Of a stretch of DNA of 64,000 bases, positions 32,254 through 42,971 are shown in pieces. The stretch is taken from positions 21,684,991 to 21,748,990 of the forward strand of contig CM043942.1 in assembly GCA_014529385.2 (NCBI GenBank), read 5' to 3'. The notes under the pieces were generated by a model. The model was given only the letters and a program-made list of their open reading frames with translations. It searched no databases and was not told where the DNA came from. The first letter of the stretch is position 1, and the number at the start of each line of letters is the position of its first letter. Origin of the DNA: Adiantum capillus-veneris. Its lineage: Eukaryota; Streptophyta; Polypodiopsida; Polypodiales; Pteridaceae. Both the position numbers and the translations under genes were made by a program.

Positions 32254-33697
32254 TGTCACAAAAATACGGAAGCGTAAACTGACTTTTAATTGTACTTCAA
32301 ATACTCAAGAGAATTGGAGAGAGAGAGGAAAAGCTTGACACTTCATTGGGGACCAGAAGATGGGTTGGTCCCCCCCCCCATAAAGAGAATATCTTTATTA
32401 CTAAGGGAGAATCTTTACAAGCACAAGAACGAGGCAATAGCCCGTCCTCTATTCTTTCTTTCTGCTTTTGACTGAGAGAGTGCGAACGCTACTCTCTGAA
32501 TACTGAGAGGATCTTCCCTCTGCTATGAGATTTTTGGGAAGCTCTCAAAAACGAGAGTCTATCTTCCACAAAACTCAACGGAAGCTCTCGAAAATGAGAG
32601 TCTACCTTCCGCTAACTGAGTCCCTTTATGCATAATTATTCCTGCAACAAAAACAAGGGAGAAACACGCAAAATGCACGCACACATGCTTGCTGTAATTT
32701 TCTGCACATAACCTGAAAATGTTAACTTAGCACCTTCCAGAGCCGAAAAAGAGACCTTTTCCGCGATGGAATTGCACGAAACTCGGTGTACGCGTAGTGT
32801 AGGTAGAGAAGAACTAGATTCTATATGTATTTTGCTGAAATTCAACCTAAAGGAGGTGATTAAGGGCTGAAAACAGAGAATTTACAGCCACCACGCTCTA
32901 CGAAGAGAGTGCCTGCTGCAACTTCTCGCGATGAAACCTCACCAAAAGCTGGCTATGGCTATGAGAGCCCTTGTTCTAGACAATGGGAGCACGAGGCCAC
33001 CACATATGTCACAAGGGGCTGCTCTCAAGCTTCCATGGAGGGCTCCAATGCGTAGGGCATACTCACAATAGGGGGGGTAGGAGCACTGCCAACACTGAAA
33101 ATGGGGGAGTAGGGCCTCCTAAATAGCCATCAGGGAGAGGGGGCACTAGGAAGAGAGAGGGTGAGAGTGAGAGTGAGAGAGAGTTAGTTTGCATTGGAAA
33201 GTGTGCCACTTGGCACACTTACTTAATAACTTTAAAAACCCTTCAACTTTCACTTTTAAAAATCCCTAGGCTATTAATGAAATGTGCAAATTAACTCACA
33301 ACTGCACACACAGATGCTACTAATGAAATTGTTAGTTGCTCCCCAGCGTAGACAATTTAAAATACCATAACTGACTTATCCTAAGGCCGTAAAATGATTC
33401 AGGCCTTAGGGTTATTATTCTAAGGACCCCATCTCATTCCTGTGCTTGCACTAGCGCGCGTAATTTTCTGAGCCTGAAATCTGAGGCTACTATCTACCCC
33501 TTCATTGAAGACCCGATTTCCCAATCGCTAGGGCTTCAGGGTATTTTCTACTAGGGTCTCCCTGAGGTGCATTGGCCCAAACTTGGGCGCACCTGAGGCC
33601 CCAGAACTGCTAAATCTATTCTGATGTGCACACAACTAATTAGATAATTCTTTTCTCGTAAATAAATTAATTATTTACAAAGTCTGACTTAGTTACA
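32254..33697 (-). mobile_element. Element A 5' LTR
   Basis: About 1444 bp. The minus strand starts TGTAACTAAG and ends TTTTTGTGACA next to the PBS. It carries a hairpin-forming GGGGACC...GGTCCCC (32348-32373) shared with the LTRs of element D. Element B2 sequence resumes exactly at 33698, so A inserted into the 3' part of B2. Confidence 0.75.
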
Positions 33698-34474
33698 CAG
33701 TTTCAATTAGAAGGAGACATCATTGATCTTTTCAGAGATCTAGAAAGGTCCGTAGTATCACATATTACGCTTTGGAAAAAGCCTCTCCTTTCCCTTTTTC
33801 TTTCTCAGGCGTGCCTTCTCAAAGCGGAAGAGCATCCAATCATCATCCTTCAATTTCAAATCGTGACGATGGCGATCCACTGCCTTTTCCTGTCGTTCTT
33901 GAGATTTCTACAAAGCCTCGCGAACCTTGGCAAAAGCCGTGTAAAAGTCGCGCGTATACTCATCAGCTTCAAAAATCTTATCTTTCGTGCTTAGGAAGCG
34001 TGGAACCTTCGGAGCACCTTCAATAATCTCAAATGGCGCCTTCCCCGTCGAAGAGTGTATCGTGTTTATGTAGGCAAATTCCAGCAAAGGTAGATACTTT
34101 TCCCATTGAGTCTTCTCATCCGAGATATAAAACTTCAATAAATCTAAAACCACTGAATTGGCAATCTCAGATTGCCTGTCAGTCTGCGGGTGGAAAGATG
34201 ACAAGAACTGCAACCGCGTGCCAATGTTCTCCCAAATTGCCTTCCAAAACAAACTTGTAAATCTGGGGTCCCTGTCGAAGACAATCGTCTCAGGCATGCC
34301 ATGTAATCTGAAAATATGGGCCACAAACAGTCTCGCTAAGTGATCCGGCTTGATTGTTTTCTTTACTGGAATGAAACGAGCCTGCTTGCTAAATCTGTCA
34401 ATAACAATCCAGATACCATCGTGACCATTCTGTGTTCTCGAGAGATCAAAAATGAAATCCATTGCAATACTTTC
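33698..34474 (-). pseudogene. Element B2 integrase, C-terminal half
   Basis: The minus strand encodes SIAMDFIFDLSRTQNGHDG, then FRLHGMPETIVFDRDPRFTS and QTDRQSEIANSVV (integrase core around the second and third acidic residues), and KAPFEIIEGAPKVP. The frame has stops towards 33760 and ends where element A's LTR begins. Its N-terminal half is cut off by the G-run at 34479-34496. Confidence 0.85.
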
Positions 34475-34478
34475 CCCC

Positions 34479-34496
34479 GGGGGGGGGGGGGGGGGG
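34479..34496. repeat. (G)18 homopolymer breaking the integrase frame
   Basis: On the minus strand a poly-C run replaces the coding CCACCCGCCCCTGG found at the same site in B1 (about 52476-52490). Confidence 0.95.
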
Positions 34497-35640
34497 TATA
34501 GGCAAAGGCTGTAACAATCCCTGTGCTCTATGCTTGTTAAACTTGACCTTCTGGCATACCAAGCACCTGCGCACAAACTCGTCCACATCCTTCTTGAGTC
34601 TCGGCCAAAAGAAATATCTCTCTACCCCTTTCATGGTGGTAGCAATGCTGCGGTGACCCGTAAAAGGCGGACAGTGGCATTCACTCAAAACCTTTTCCCT
34701 CAACGACTGTGTAACGCACAACATGGTTTTCCTCATCAAGTAGCCATCCCGAATGGAATATCCCGCTACTGTCTCCCCATCTCGTATCCGTGTGAAAACG
34801 TCTGCAAAATCTGGATCGATGGCATACTGGTCAACCATATCCTCGAAGCTCCTATAATGTATCACAGAAATAGCCAAAACCAACGGCTTTCGAGACAAAG
34901 CATCTGCCACCAAATTCTTATGTCCCTGAACATGGACAATCTGGGAGTGAAACTGTGACAAGATGTTCGCCCACCGCATCTGCTTTTGCAATAGCTGCTT
35001 CTGTGACAAGTAGCGTAAACTCCAATGGTCTGTAAAGACAATAAAATCCGCTCCAAGTAGGTAGTGCCGCCACTGAGTAGACTTCTGCAAGTCTGGCAAA
35101 GTCAAAACTGGTCCTGTAGTCAATTTCTCTTTCAAAGTTTGAAAGGCAGTCACCTTTGTGGGTCCCCACGAGAAAGGGACTCCTTTCTGTGTCAAGATAT
35201 GCAAAGGGGAAGCAACCTCTCCAAACTTTCGAATGAACCGCCTGTAGTACGAACACAATCCCAAAAAGCTTCTAACTTCATGGACATTCTTCAAATTGGG
35301 CCAATCACGGATAGTCTCTATCTTGGCCGGATCCATTTGCACTCCTGTTGCTGAAATGTGTCTTAAAAAGTATATCTCTGGTAGGAAAAATTCACTTTTC
35401 TTTGCATTAATCACTAACTTGTGATCTCATAATGCCTGAAAGACCGCAAGCAGATGATCTCTATGTTCTGTCTCATTCTTGGAGAAAACAATGATATCGT
35501 CAAAGAAAGTGCCAACAAATAGTCTGTACTCTCGAAAAATCATGTCCATCATCCGGTTAAATGTCGTAGGAGCATTGGTTAGGCCAAAAGGCATCACCAA
35601 AAACTCAACTAACCCAAAAGTCCTTCGAAAGGCTGTCTTG
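34497..35640 (-). pseudogene. Element B2 RT C terminus, RNase H and integrase zinc finger
   Basis: The minus-strand frame from 35414 reads NAKKSEFFLPEI, EVRSFLGLCSYYRRFI, FTDHWSLRY and a KNLVADALSRKP block (RNase H region), then HCPPFTGHRSIATT and RRCLVCQKVKF, the H2C2 finger of the integrase. A gap around 35080 (LPDLQKSTQWRHYLLG) lacks the segment with the first RNase H Asp that B1 keeps, so part is deleted. A stop occurs just before the start of this frame. Confidence 0.85.
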
Positions 35641-35970
35641 TAGATGTCTCCCGGCGCGATTCGGATCTAATGATATCCACTCTTCAAATCAATCCTGCTA
35701 AAACACGAGGATCCCTGTAATCTGTCGAGTATATCATTGATCCTAGGAATCGGAAATTTGTTCTTGATGGTGATTTTGTTGAGAGCTCTATAATCGATGC
35801 ACATTCTCCAAAATCCGTCTTTCTTCAAAACCAACAACACTAGAGAGCAATATGGCGAAGTACTAGGCTGGACAAGACCCTTTTCTAAGAGTTCTTTCAC
35901 TTGGTTCATAATCTCTTCGTTCTGGGCTCGGCTCACACGATAAGGTGGCCGGTTCGGTGGTGTGCTTCCA
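35641..35970 (-). pseudogene. Element B2 reverse transcriptase, N-terminal half
   Basis: Reads [37 protein letters not shown] and [10 protein letters not shown], then a stop replaces Gln (TAA at about 35669) before IRIAPGDIYKTAF. The downstream FDDIIVFSK catalytic block is at about 35500. Confidence 0.85.
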
Positions 35971-35974
35971 GGTA

Positions 35975-37707
35975 TCAGACCAATGGTATGATCTTCAGGA
36001 CGAGCGGATGGTAACTCGCCTGGTAGGCTCCTCCATCAAAGAAGATCAGGGCTTCTTGGTCTTTCACTTTGCCCCAAGCTCGGCAAAGTTCTGTACTCTC
36101 GTCCAACGTGCTAGGATCGGTACCCACGCAATCTGGAACCAGTCCTGTTTTCATCTTGTCTTTTCTTCCACGTTCCTCAGCTGCTCTCGAACTCTCAAGC
36201 CTTTCATGGTCCTTGTCGTTCTGTTCTTTCTGTGCCTTTATAGGGCACTTCACAGAGATATGTCCAGTTTCCCCGCATCCAAAGCACTTCCCTTCCCTGA
36301 TGTACCGAGCTCTCTCTTGTGGAGTGAGTTTGGGTCGTGCATCTTTCTTTTCTGGGTTGCTCTTCCTCTTTCTACTTTCATTTGTCGAAGTCTGTTCGGC
36401 TCTTTGTGTCGTGATCTCATCTGTGGGGCAGGTCAAACTGCCAGAGTAAATGGCAAAACCCCGTTTCGCATGACTCATCAATTCCTGAATGGAAGCTGAA
36501 TTTTGTTCCAAGCAGTGATCTCGGATCTCTGTAGGTAGACCCAAGGTAAACCGCTCAATCTGTTCCTTGAACGAGATCTTCTTAAATGAAGAGACGGGTA
36601 GAAAAGACCTCCAGAATCTCTCGCAATAAGCGTCCATTGTATCATCCTTCTTGGTCATCCGAAGATGGTTCCAAGCAGTTCGTATATCACATTCATACTC
36701 TCGAGTCAACCAAGAAGAAATAAAAAGCCTCTTGAATTTCAGCCATTTAACTGGCACAGTCTTGTTTAATAGAAGCGTGGATCACCAAGTTCGAGCATTC
36801 CCCTTTAAGTAAGAGGCAACTCTCCGAATCTTAGAGTGCTCTGAGTAACGCCCTCCCGCGAAAGCAATGTCAAACTGCTATACAAAAGACAAAGCCTTCA
36901 AAGCATCTCTATAACCAAAAAACGTGTCAAATTTAATTGACTCTACACTTTCCTTAAACTCTCTGACTTTCTTGCTTTTGTCTTCCAGAAAGTCATCTGG
37001 TTGGCTTTGTAAAAATTCTTCTTCTTTGCATAAAAGTTGTTGTCATCAGAGTCCGAACTGTCTGTAGACGATTCGTCTGTAGAACTGTCAATCACGGGGC
37101 GAGATTTAGACTTCTTTGCCTTTTTCTTGCCTTTCCCGAGGCGTTGCTTTTTGCCTTTTCTGTCTTCTTCGCTCGAGTCAGATGAGCTAGAAGAACTATC
37201 AAAAGAAGAAGAAGAAGAACTGGGTACTCCTTCAAATCAAACACGCTTCTTCTGCTTTCTTGCCTTTTCAAATGTAGACTGACAACCCAAATAACCCGGG
37301 AAGTCAGTGCCTTTCTTTTGCTTTTTGTCGTGATTTTTACCTTTGTTTTGCGCGTCAAAAAGTTGAGCAATTCGTGCATCACCCACCTCTTCTAATTCTT
37401 TCCATGTATACTTCTTGGGAGTAGGAGGTTTCTTGAGAGCGGGTTTTCGGGGTGGTTTTGTGGTCTTCTGCCACTGCGTGTGCACCTCTTCGAAAGAAGT
37501 CTTGCTCATATATTTAGCCAATTTTGGGTCCTTGGCAAAATTTAGCATCATCTTTGTTGCATCATCGATCAATTGTCGACGCTCCATCTCTTGACACTCC
37601 GCCTGAGTAGGCCGAGGCAGGCCATACTCCTCGTGTGAATCTTCGTTGTGATCCCTTCTTGCATCTCCGAATGCAGAGGGAGTCGATTGATCTTTGCCTG
37701 AAGCCAT
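35975..37707 (-). pseudogene. Element B2 gag with zinc knuckle, protease deleted
   Basis: Starts at ATG 37707 (MASGKDQSTPSAFGD). A Ser-rich acidic linker near 37200 is followed by a gag core with frame breaks (36750-36950) and CFGCGETGHISVKC (CCHC knuckle, about 36250-36290). At [11 protein letters not shown] (about 36020) the frame jumps from the start of the protease straight into the RT linker, so nearly the whole protease is deleted. Confidence 0.85.
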
Positions 37708-37763
37708 AGGTGCCGCGGAAAAAATTTAGGGATCGGATTTCCCGTAGAAGAGAAATCGGCCAT

Positions 37764-37775
37764 GCTCTAATACCA
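37764..37775 (-). other. Element B2 primer-binding site, one mismatch
   Basis: GCTCTAATACCA: one base different from the perfect complement GCTCTGATACCA. Confidence 0.75.
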
Positions 37776-37776
37776 C

Positions 37777-38236
37777 TGTAAAGGACTTGGACACTCCAAG
37801 TCGAGAATCTACCACGACAGCACAAATAACCACTACAAAATAGTTCACAGTTCACAATTGATTCGACACTGGCCCGGCGGAGTTCCGTGCCTAGAGATAT
37901 TGGCCCCAAAGTCTGGCGCCCCTTTCGGTATTTCTTTTTATATTAATCTGTGTTCAAAGTACAAGAGTGCGGACAGGCACTCACACTCAGACTCTGTGTC
38001 CAGATGCTCTCAGTTGTGAGTCCCTGCTTGCTTATTTAAAGAGTACAAGGGATGGCAAAAGCAGAGCCCCAAAAGCTTCCCATAAAAAGCTGTCCATAAA
38101 AACTGCCTCTAAAACAGGCTTTCAAAAATAAAGCACAAATTTTAAGCCTTCTCTCTCTTGCTTGTCAAATAAAGCAATAGCGCTTCTTTCTCTCTCTGCT
38201 AATTAGCGTTAATAAAGCAAGGCCAAACAGCTACGT
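37777..38236 (-). mobile_element. Element B2 5' LTR, truncated
   Basis: Begins TGTAAAGGACTTGGACACTCC, the complement of the 3' end of the B1 LTRs. It shares GGCGCC...CGGTATTTC and the AGTTCACAGTTCACAAT words. Its U3 side is cut at about 38236 by LTR-C sequence. Confidence 0.75.
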
Positions 38237-38457
38237 TACGTCTAAAGTCATGTCTCTACACCAGGAGACTGTGTCTTTTCATTTGTGTCTCTTCGTCTCC
38301 TATATAAGGAGCCTATTGTACTCGGTTTCAAGCAGCCATTCACGCAATCAAACACAGAGTCTTGTAAGTCTTGTTTCTGAGTTCAGTTCAAGTTTCTTAA
38401 GTCTTAATCATGAGTTTAAGTACTTAATTAAGGATTAGTACCTAGAATCCTTACAAC
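38237..38457 (+). mobile_element. LTR-C fragment, plus strand
   Basis: Matches the complement of the LTRs at 47231-47663 and 49690-50126, including TATA CTCCTATATAAGGAGC, TTAAGTACTTAATTAAGGATTAG and the end GAATCCTTACA. The upstream U3 repeats are mostly missing. Confidence 0.75.
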
Positions 38458-38458
38458 A

Positions 38459-39043
38459 ATCAAAGACCAAGTGCGGGTCATCAAGGAGGAGGAAATGAAG
38501 CCATCTTGGGTCGAGGTCATCACCAAGACACAAAAGAAAGTGGAGGCGGCTAAGAAGTGGATCAATGTCGCCAAGAAAGGGAAAGGTAAAGAGACTTCTT
38601 TTGCACCTATCATCATTAATATGACCCTCGATGAAGAGCAAAGAAGACGGCTCCATGCCTTACATGTGAGGGTCATCGGCCTCAACGATGTCAACAATGT
38701 TGAAAAAGAGGTCACAAGCCTCATCTCCATGATGGGGATGGAGAAGCCTTTACACACAAAGGTATGGAGGGTGGTGGGTAAGAGGAGTGAATGCCCAGGA
38801 GAGTCTTCAAAGCACAGAGCACTCATACTATGTTTCCCCTCCTTCGAGAAGGAGGACGAGTTCTTGCAGAAGAGGCCATCCCTCAAGAAGAGAAGTATTT
38901 TTCTTGGTGATGATCTCACCCTCTCGCAGCTAACTCACATGAGAGAGCTAATGCCAGTGATTACAGCAGCATTCTACAGCCGGTCGGGTGGTGATTGTAG
39001 AGTCACTCTACATGACAGTGTGAGACCTACGGGACCATACTAA
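38459..39043 (+). pseudogene. LINE ORF1 (nucleic-acid-binding protein), 5'-truncated
   Basis: An open frame of about 190 codons: AKKWINVAKKGKGKE, then LHALHVRVIGLNDVNNVEKE and RSIFLGDDLTLSQ before the stop at 39041. The order (basic linker, RRM-like ALHVRVIGL strand, IFLGDDLT) fits ORF1 proteins of plant LINEs. A diverged relative of its coiled-coil N-terminal part lies at 55441-56010. Confidence 0.65.
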
Positions 39044-39045
39044 AG

Positions 39046-41488
39046 ATGGCACCCTGGAATTGTAATAGATCGAATAGGCTAGATGTGGGCGCCTTTGAGG
39101 ATAGCTTTCAGGACAGGGACATTCTATTCTTCGCAGAGACTCATCAGGCCCTTGGACAGATGATGCCACATGTGACGGGATATAGATGGGAGACAACTTG
39201 CCGAACTGACACAAGATCTGAGCATGGGAGAAGAGGATCGGGGGGAGTAGCAATATTATTCAGAGAGGAGCTACAACTACTTCTACGCATTGTATGAAGA
39301 GATGATCATGCTAGATACATGTGGGGGAGGCTGAGGGCCAACACAGGCCGATTTTTATACTTTGCCATATGCTACTTTCCCCCCAGTACATGAGTCTATG
39401 TTAGGCCTAGAGGCGAGTCACCTTTCTCTAGAGTTTATCCTAGACAGACATATGGGAGTTTTCCAAGGATGGTGACATCATCCTCCTAGGGGACTACAAT
39501 GCCACGACGGGCAATGTTCAGACAGTCTTCTCTCGCGATGCTTAATGGCATACAACGCTTTCCTAGAGCGGCCGGTCTCACATGCTTTCCACACAGGCAT
39601 GGGACCAACACAGTGGACTATGTTATGGCATAGCCGAGCTTCATCCCTTGCATTCAAGATTTCACAATAGGACACAGAGAAGTGGGTGTAGCAGTGGATT
39701 ATGCCCTCTTGACACCTTCCGTCTCCTTTCAATATAGTACAACTCGGGTGTCAATGGGAGGACACATACCCGCTATACATTTAGACCAGAGACTAACTCC
39801 ATTTATACAAAGAACACTCGCAGTTGAGGAGATCACCACTTTATTGACTGAGACATTGCACGATGCAGCAGCACACGTACCCACACTCAGCTTGATCAGA
39901 GACCCGTTCTGGGACCATGCCTCAAAACAGTTGGTATGGTAAGGAGTGTAGAGAGACAAGAGCACATCTTTAGAGGGATCTTTTCTTAGGAGTCATTAAT
40001 CACAGACAGTCTCGGATAGCCTTCAAGCGCCATGTACGACAGCAGAAGCGAGCATTCCTAGTTCAGATGGAGAGAGACTTATACCAGTTGTCCTCAAGTA
40101 GAGACTTAGGAGAGGCATGGCGTTTCTTTCATGAGCACTCCCCTCCCCCAATGATTACTTCTCCTGATGTTTGGGGTCAATATGCAACATCCTTATATAT
40201 GGTCCCTGGACAGACACCCCTTCCAGATCCTCCTAAGCCACACCCAACTAGGAGTACCTTCTTTACCACTCAGATCGTAAAGACGTCCATTCACGGGATG
40301 AGGACCAGGAGGGCATATGATCATGATGGTCTAGTAGTAGAGCACTTTATACATTCTAGAGATATGTTGACAGAGGTTCTTGCAGTTCTATTCAATCGTG
40401 TCATGTGTGAGGGTCTACCTGAGACTTGGAGACTGTCTACTATTGTGCCTATCTTCAAGGTAGGTGATCCTACAGGGCCTGGCATGGTTGTATGCATCTA
40501 TCCTTGAGCAGCAGTTGAGAAGATGGGCATAGAGTGAGGGCATACGAGCAACGGGATAGGCCGGTTTTAGGAGAGGCTCCACTCTTTACCATATTCTAAC
40601 ACTCAGAGCCATCATTGAGGAGGGTGGGGTACACCAAAGACGGATTCATTCTAGCTTTGTGGATTTTCACAAAGCATTGCCCAGAGCCAGATTGATGCGC
40701 GGACTACAAGAGATGGGAGTGCCCATTGAGTTGCTTCAGGGGATCATGGCTCTATACAGATCAGTGGTGCGACATGTACGCACTCCAGAGGGGATATCTG
40801 ATTTAGTTCACTCCACTATTGGAGTGAAACAAGGCTGTTCATTATCATCTACTCTACTTGGTATGTATATAGATGAGGTTTCTAATTACATTGATAGAGA
40901 GGGTGACAAAGGTGCCCAGCAGGCATGGACATGGATTCGCTTGTTGTTGTATGCTGATGATATTGTGTTGATCTCTAACTCACCAGAGGGTATGCAACGA
41001 CGTTTGGATGCATTACATACCTTTGCAGAGGATAGTGGATTGTCTGTAAACCTTGGTAAAACCAATGTTAGGGTGTTTAACACCACACCCCAGTGGATCA
41101 GGAGACCATCACCTACATTTCCTTATGGTTAAGAGACTGTGGAGTACACAGATGCATACACTTATCTTGGGGTAGTCTTCACTCGGCCAAAGTTTTCTTT
41201 GAAGAAAGCAGCAAAGACTAGACTGACCAGAACGTATGTGGCCTTGGGAGGACTGGAGAGGATATGTTCGCAAGTTCAGTCCAGGAACCCGAACAAAGCT
41301 CTGGCTCTTTGATACCTTGGTAGCTTCAGCTATGCTCTATGGGGTTCAGGTTTGGGGACCCTCTGTGGGTCAGGATGGGTGGAGAGATATGGAGAGGTCC
41401 TTGGTATCCATAATCTCTTAGCTGATAAGAACCAAGCCTCCGTGCCACACGAGATCATTCGAGCGGAATAAACAGCCCCCCCATTGGA
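39046..41488 (+). pseudogene. LINE ORF2: AP endonuclease plus reverse transcriptase, decayed
   Basis: Starts two bases after ORF1's stop: MAPWNCNRSNRLDVGAFED, DILFFAETHQALG, GSGGVAILF, later ILLGDYNATTGN and TNTVDYVM (apurinic-endonuclease motifs). RT: STIVPIFKVGDPTGP (about 40435), DFHKALPRARLMRGL, GVKQGCSLSSTLLGMYIDE, LLLYADDIVLIS (catalytic YADD at about 40951), VNLGKTNVRVFN, AYTYLGVVF. Numerous stops and frameshifts. It ends at 41488, where element B1's LTR begins, at EIIRAE*TAPPLD. Confidence 0.85.
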
Positions 41489-41493
41489 CATAG

Positions 41494-42177
41494 TGTCACA
41501 AAGTGATGCGGTGTCTACCCGAGAGCATGCGGGAAACCCTAACCCTGATTGCTACTGAAAACCCTAATTCTGGAAATCCTAACCCTAAAACCTGCAAACC
41601 CAAAAATCTACCAAAAACCCTAACCCTAGAAACTGCCATAAACCCTAACCCTACCCCTAGGGCAGCAGGCTGAGATTCCGTGAAATGCGCTCGCATGATG
41701 ATGTGGCACCGTACGGAATCCTCCGGAAATTGCACTGGCAAAATTGCATGGGTTGCTTTTTGGCTCTACGCAATTCAAGAGAGAAAGAGAGAGAATATTT
41801 GCTTTATTTTCCTAAAGCTCAAGAGAGCTTGAGAGAGGAAAGAGATTTTGCTTTTATTTTAGGCTTTTGATTTGAAGCTTTTGGGGCTCTGCTTTTGGCA
41901 ACCCTTGTAAACTTTAAACAAGTGGTTTGGATACACACTCTGCAGAGCATCTGGACGCAGAGTCTGAGAGTGAAACCCTAACCGCTCTCTTGTACTTTGA
42001 ACATTGATTAATACATAAAGAAATACCGAAAGGGGCGCCAGTCTTTGGGGCCAATATCTCTAGGCACGGAACTCCGTCGGGCCAGTGCAAATCTATTGTG
42101 AACTGTGAACTGTTTTGAAGTGGTTATTTGGTGCTGTCGTGGTTGATTCTTGACTTGGAGTGTCCAAGTCTGCTACA
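41494..42177 (+). mobile_element. Element B1 5' LTR
   Basis: 684 bp, TGTCACAAAG to GTCTGCTACA, followed by a PBS. It pairs with the 3' LTR at 54148-54837. It contains a block of AAACCCTAACCCT telobox/telomere-like repeats (41527-41663), TGATGTGGCA next to CCGTACGGA (41699-41717) and purine tracts. Small differences between the two LTRs show the insertion is not brand new. Confidence 0.92.
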
Positions 42178-42178
42178 G

Positions 42179-42190
42179 TGGTATCAGAGC
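42179..42190 (+). other. Element B1 primer-binding site
   Basis: A perfect TGGTATCAGAGC, one base after the LTR end. Confidence 0.93.
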
Positions 42191-42246
42191 ACGGCCGATT
42201 TCTCTGCTACAGGATATCCGATCCCAATTTTTTTTCCGCGGCACCT

Positions 42247-42672
42247 ATGGCTTCACACAAGGATCAGTCGACTCCCTCTGCATCCGGAGATGCAGGTAGG
42301 GATCACAACGAAGATTCCGGCAGAGAGTATGGCCCGCCTCGGCCTACTCAGGCGGAGCAACGAAAGATGAAGCGTCCTCAATTGATCGGCGATGCAACAA
42401 AGATGATGCTCAGTTTTGCGAAGGATCCGAAATTGGCAAAATATATGAGCGACACTTCTTTTCAGAAAGTGCATGAGCAATGGCAGAAAACCACAACACC
42501 ACCCCTGAAACCCGCTCTCAAGAAACCTTCTGCTCACAAGCAATATTCAAAGAAGGAATTAGAAGAGGTGGTTGATGCATGAATTGCTCGGCTTTTTGAC
42601 GCGTAGAACAAAGCTAAAAAGCACAGCAAAAAGCAAAAGAAGGCACTGACTTCCCGCGCTATTTGGGTTGTC
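42247..42672 (+). pseudogene. Element B1 gag, N-terminal part
   Basis: From ATG 42247: MASHKDQSTPSASGDAGRD, DATKMMLSFAKDPKLAKYM, homologous to the B2 gag N terminus. Stops appear at 42580 and 42604. At 42672, after GCTATTTGGGTTGTC, the sequence switches to element D and resumes at 50608. Confidence 0.85.
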
Positions 42673-42783
42673 TCTGGTTTCCGCCTGCTTACTTCTCTCT
42701 TGGCTTGTCATGGCTTCTTCCCGTATCTTCCCAGAGTCGTCCTCCTTTACAGAGAAAAAGAGGAGACCATGCTCTGATACCAC

Positions 42784-42863
42784 TGTCACAAACGGGAGCG
42801 CATAACAATATAAAATATACTCGGATAAATAGAATTTATCACTTAATATTGAAGCCAGAGGAT

Positions 42864-42895
<32 letters not shown>

Positions 42896-42971
42896 AAGAT
42901 CGACACAGTACTGGGGACCAGAAGATGCGCTGGTCCCCCCCTTTAAAGAGAATCCTTTATTAGGGAGAATC
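42784..42971 (-). mobile_element. LTR-D fragment (3' end of the LTR)
   Basis: Begins TGTCACAAACGGGAGCGC beside PBS 42771-42782 and is near-identical to 45103-45290, including the GGGGACC...GGTCCCC hairpin. It then jumps to element D internal sequence (CAATCCAAAGATTCC). Confidence 0.85.

Noticed and set aside
36069-36499. Plus-strand frames over the B2 gag
   Set aside because: Shadows of the minus-strand gag coding sequence.
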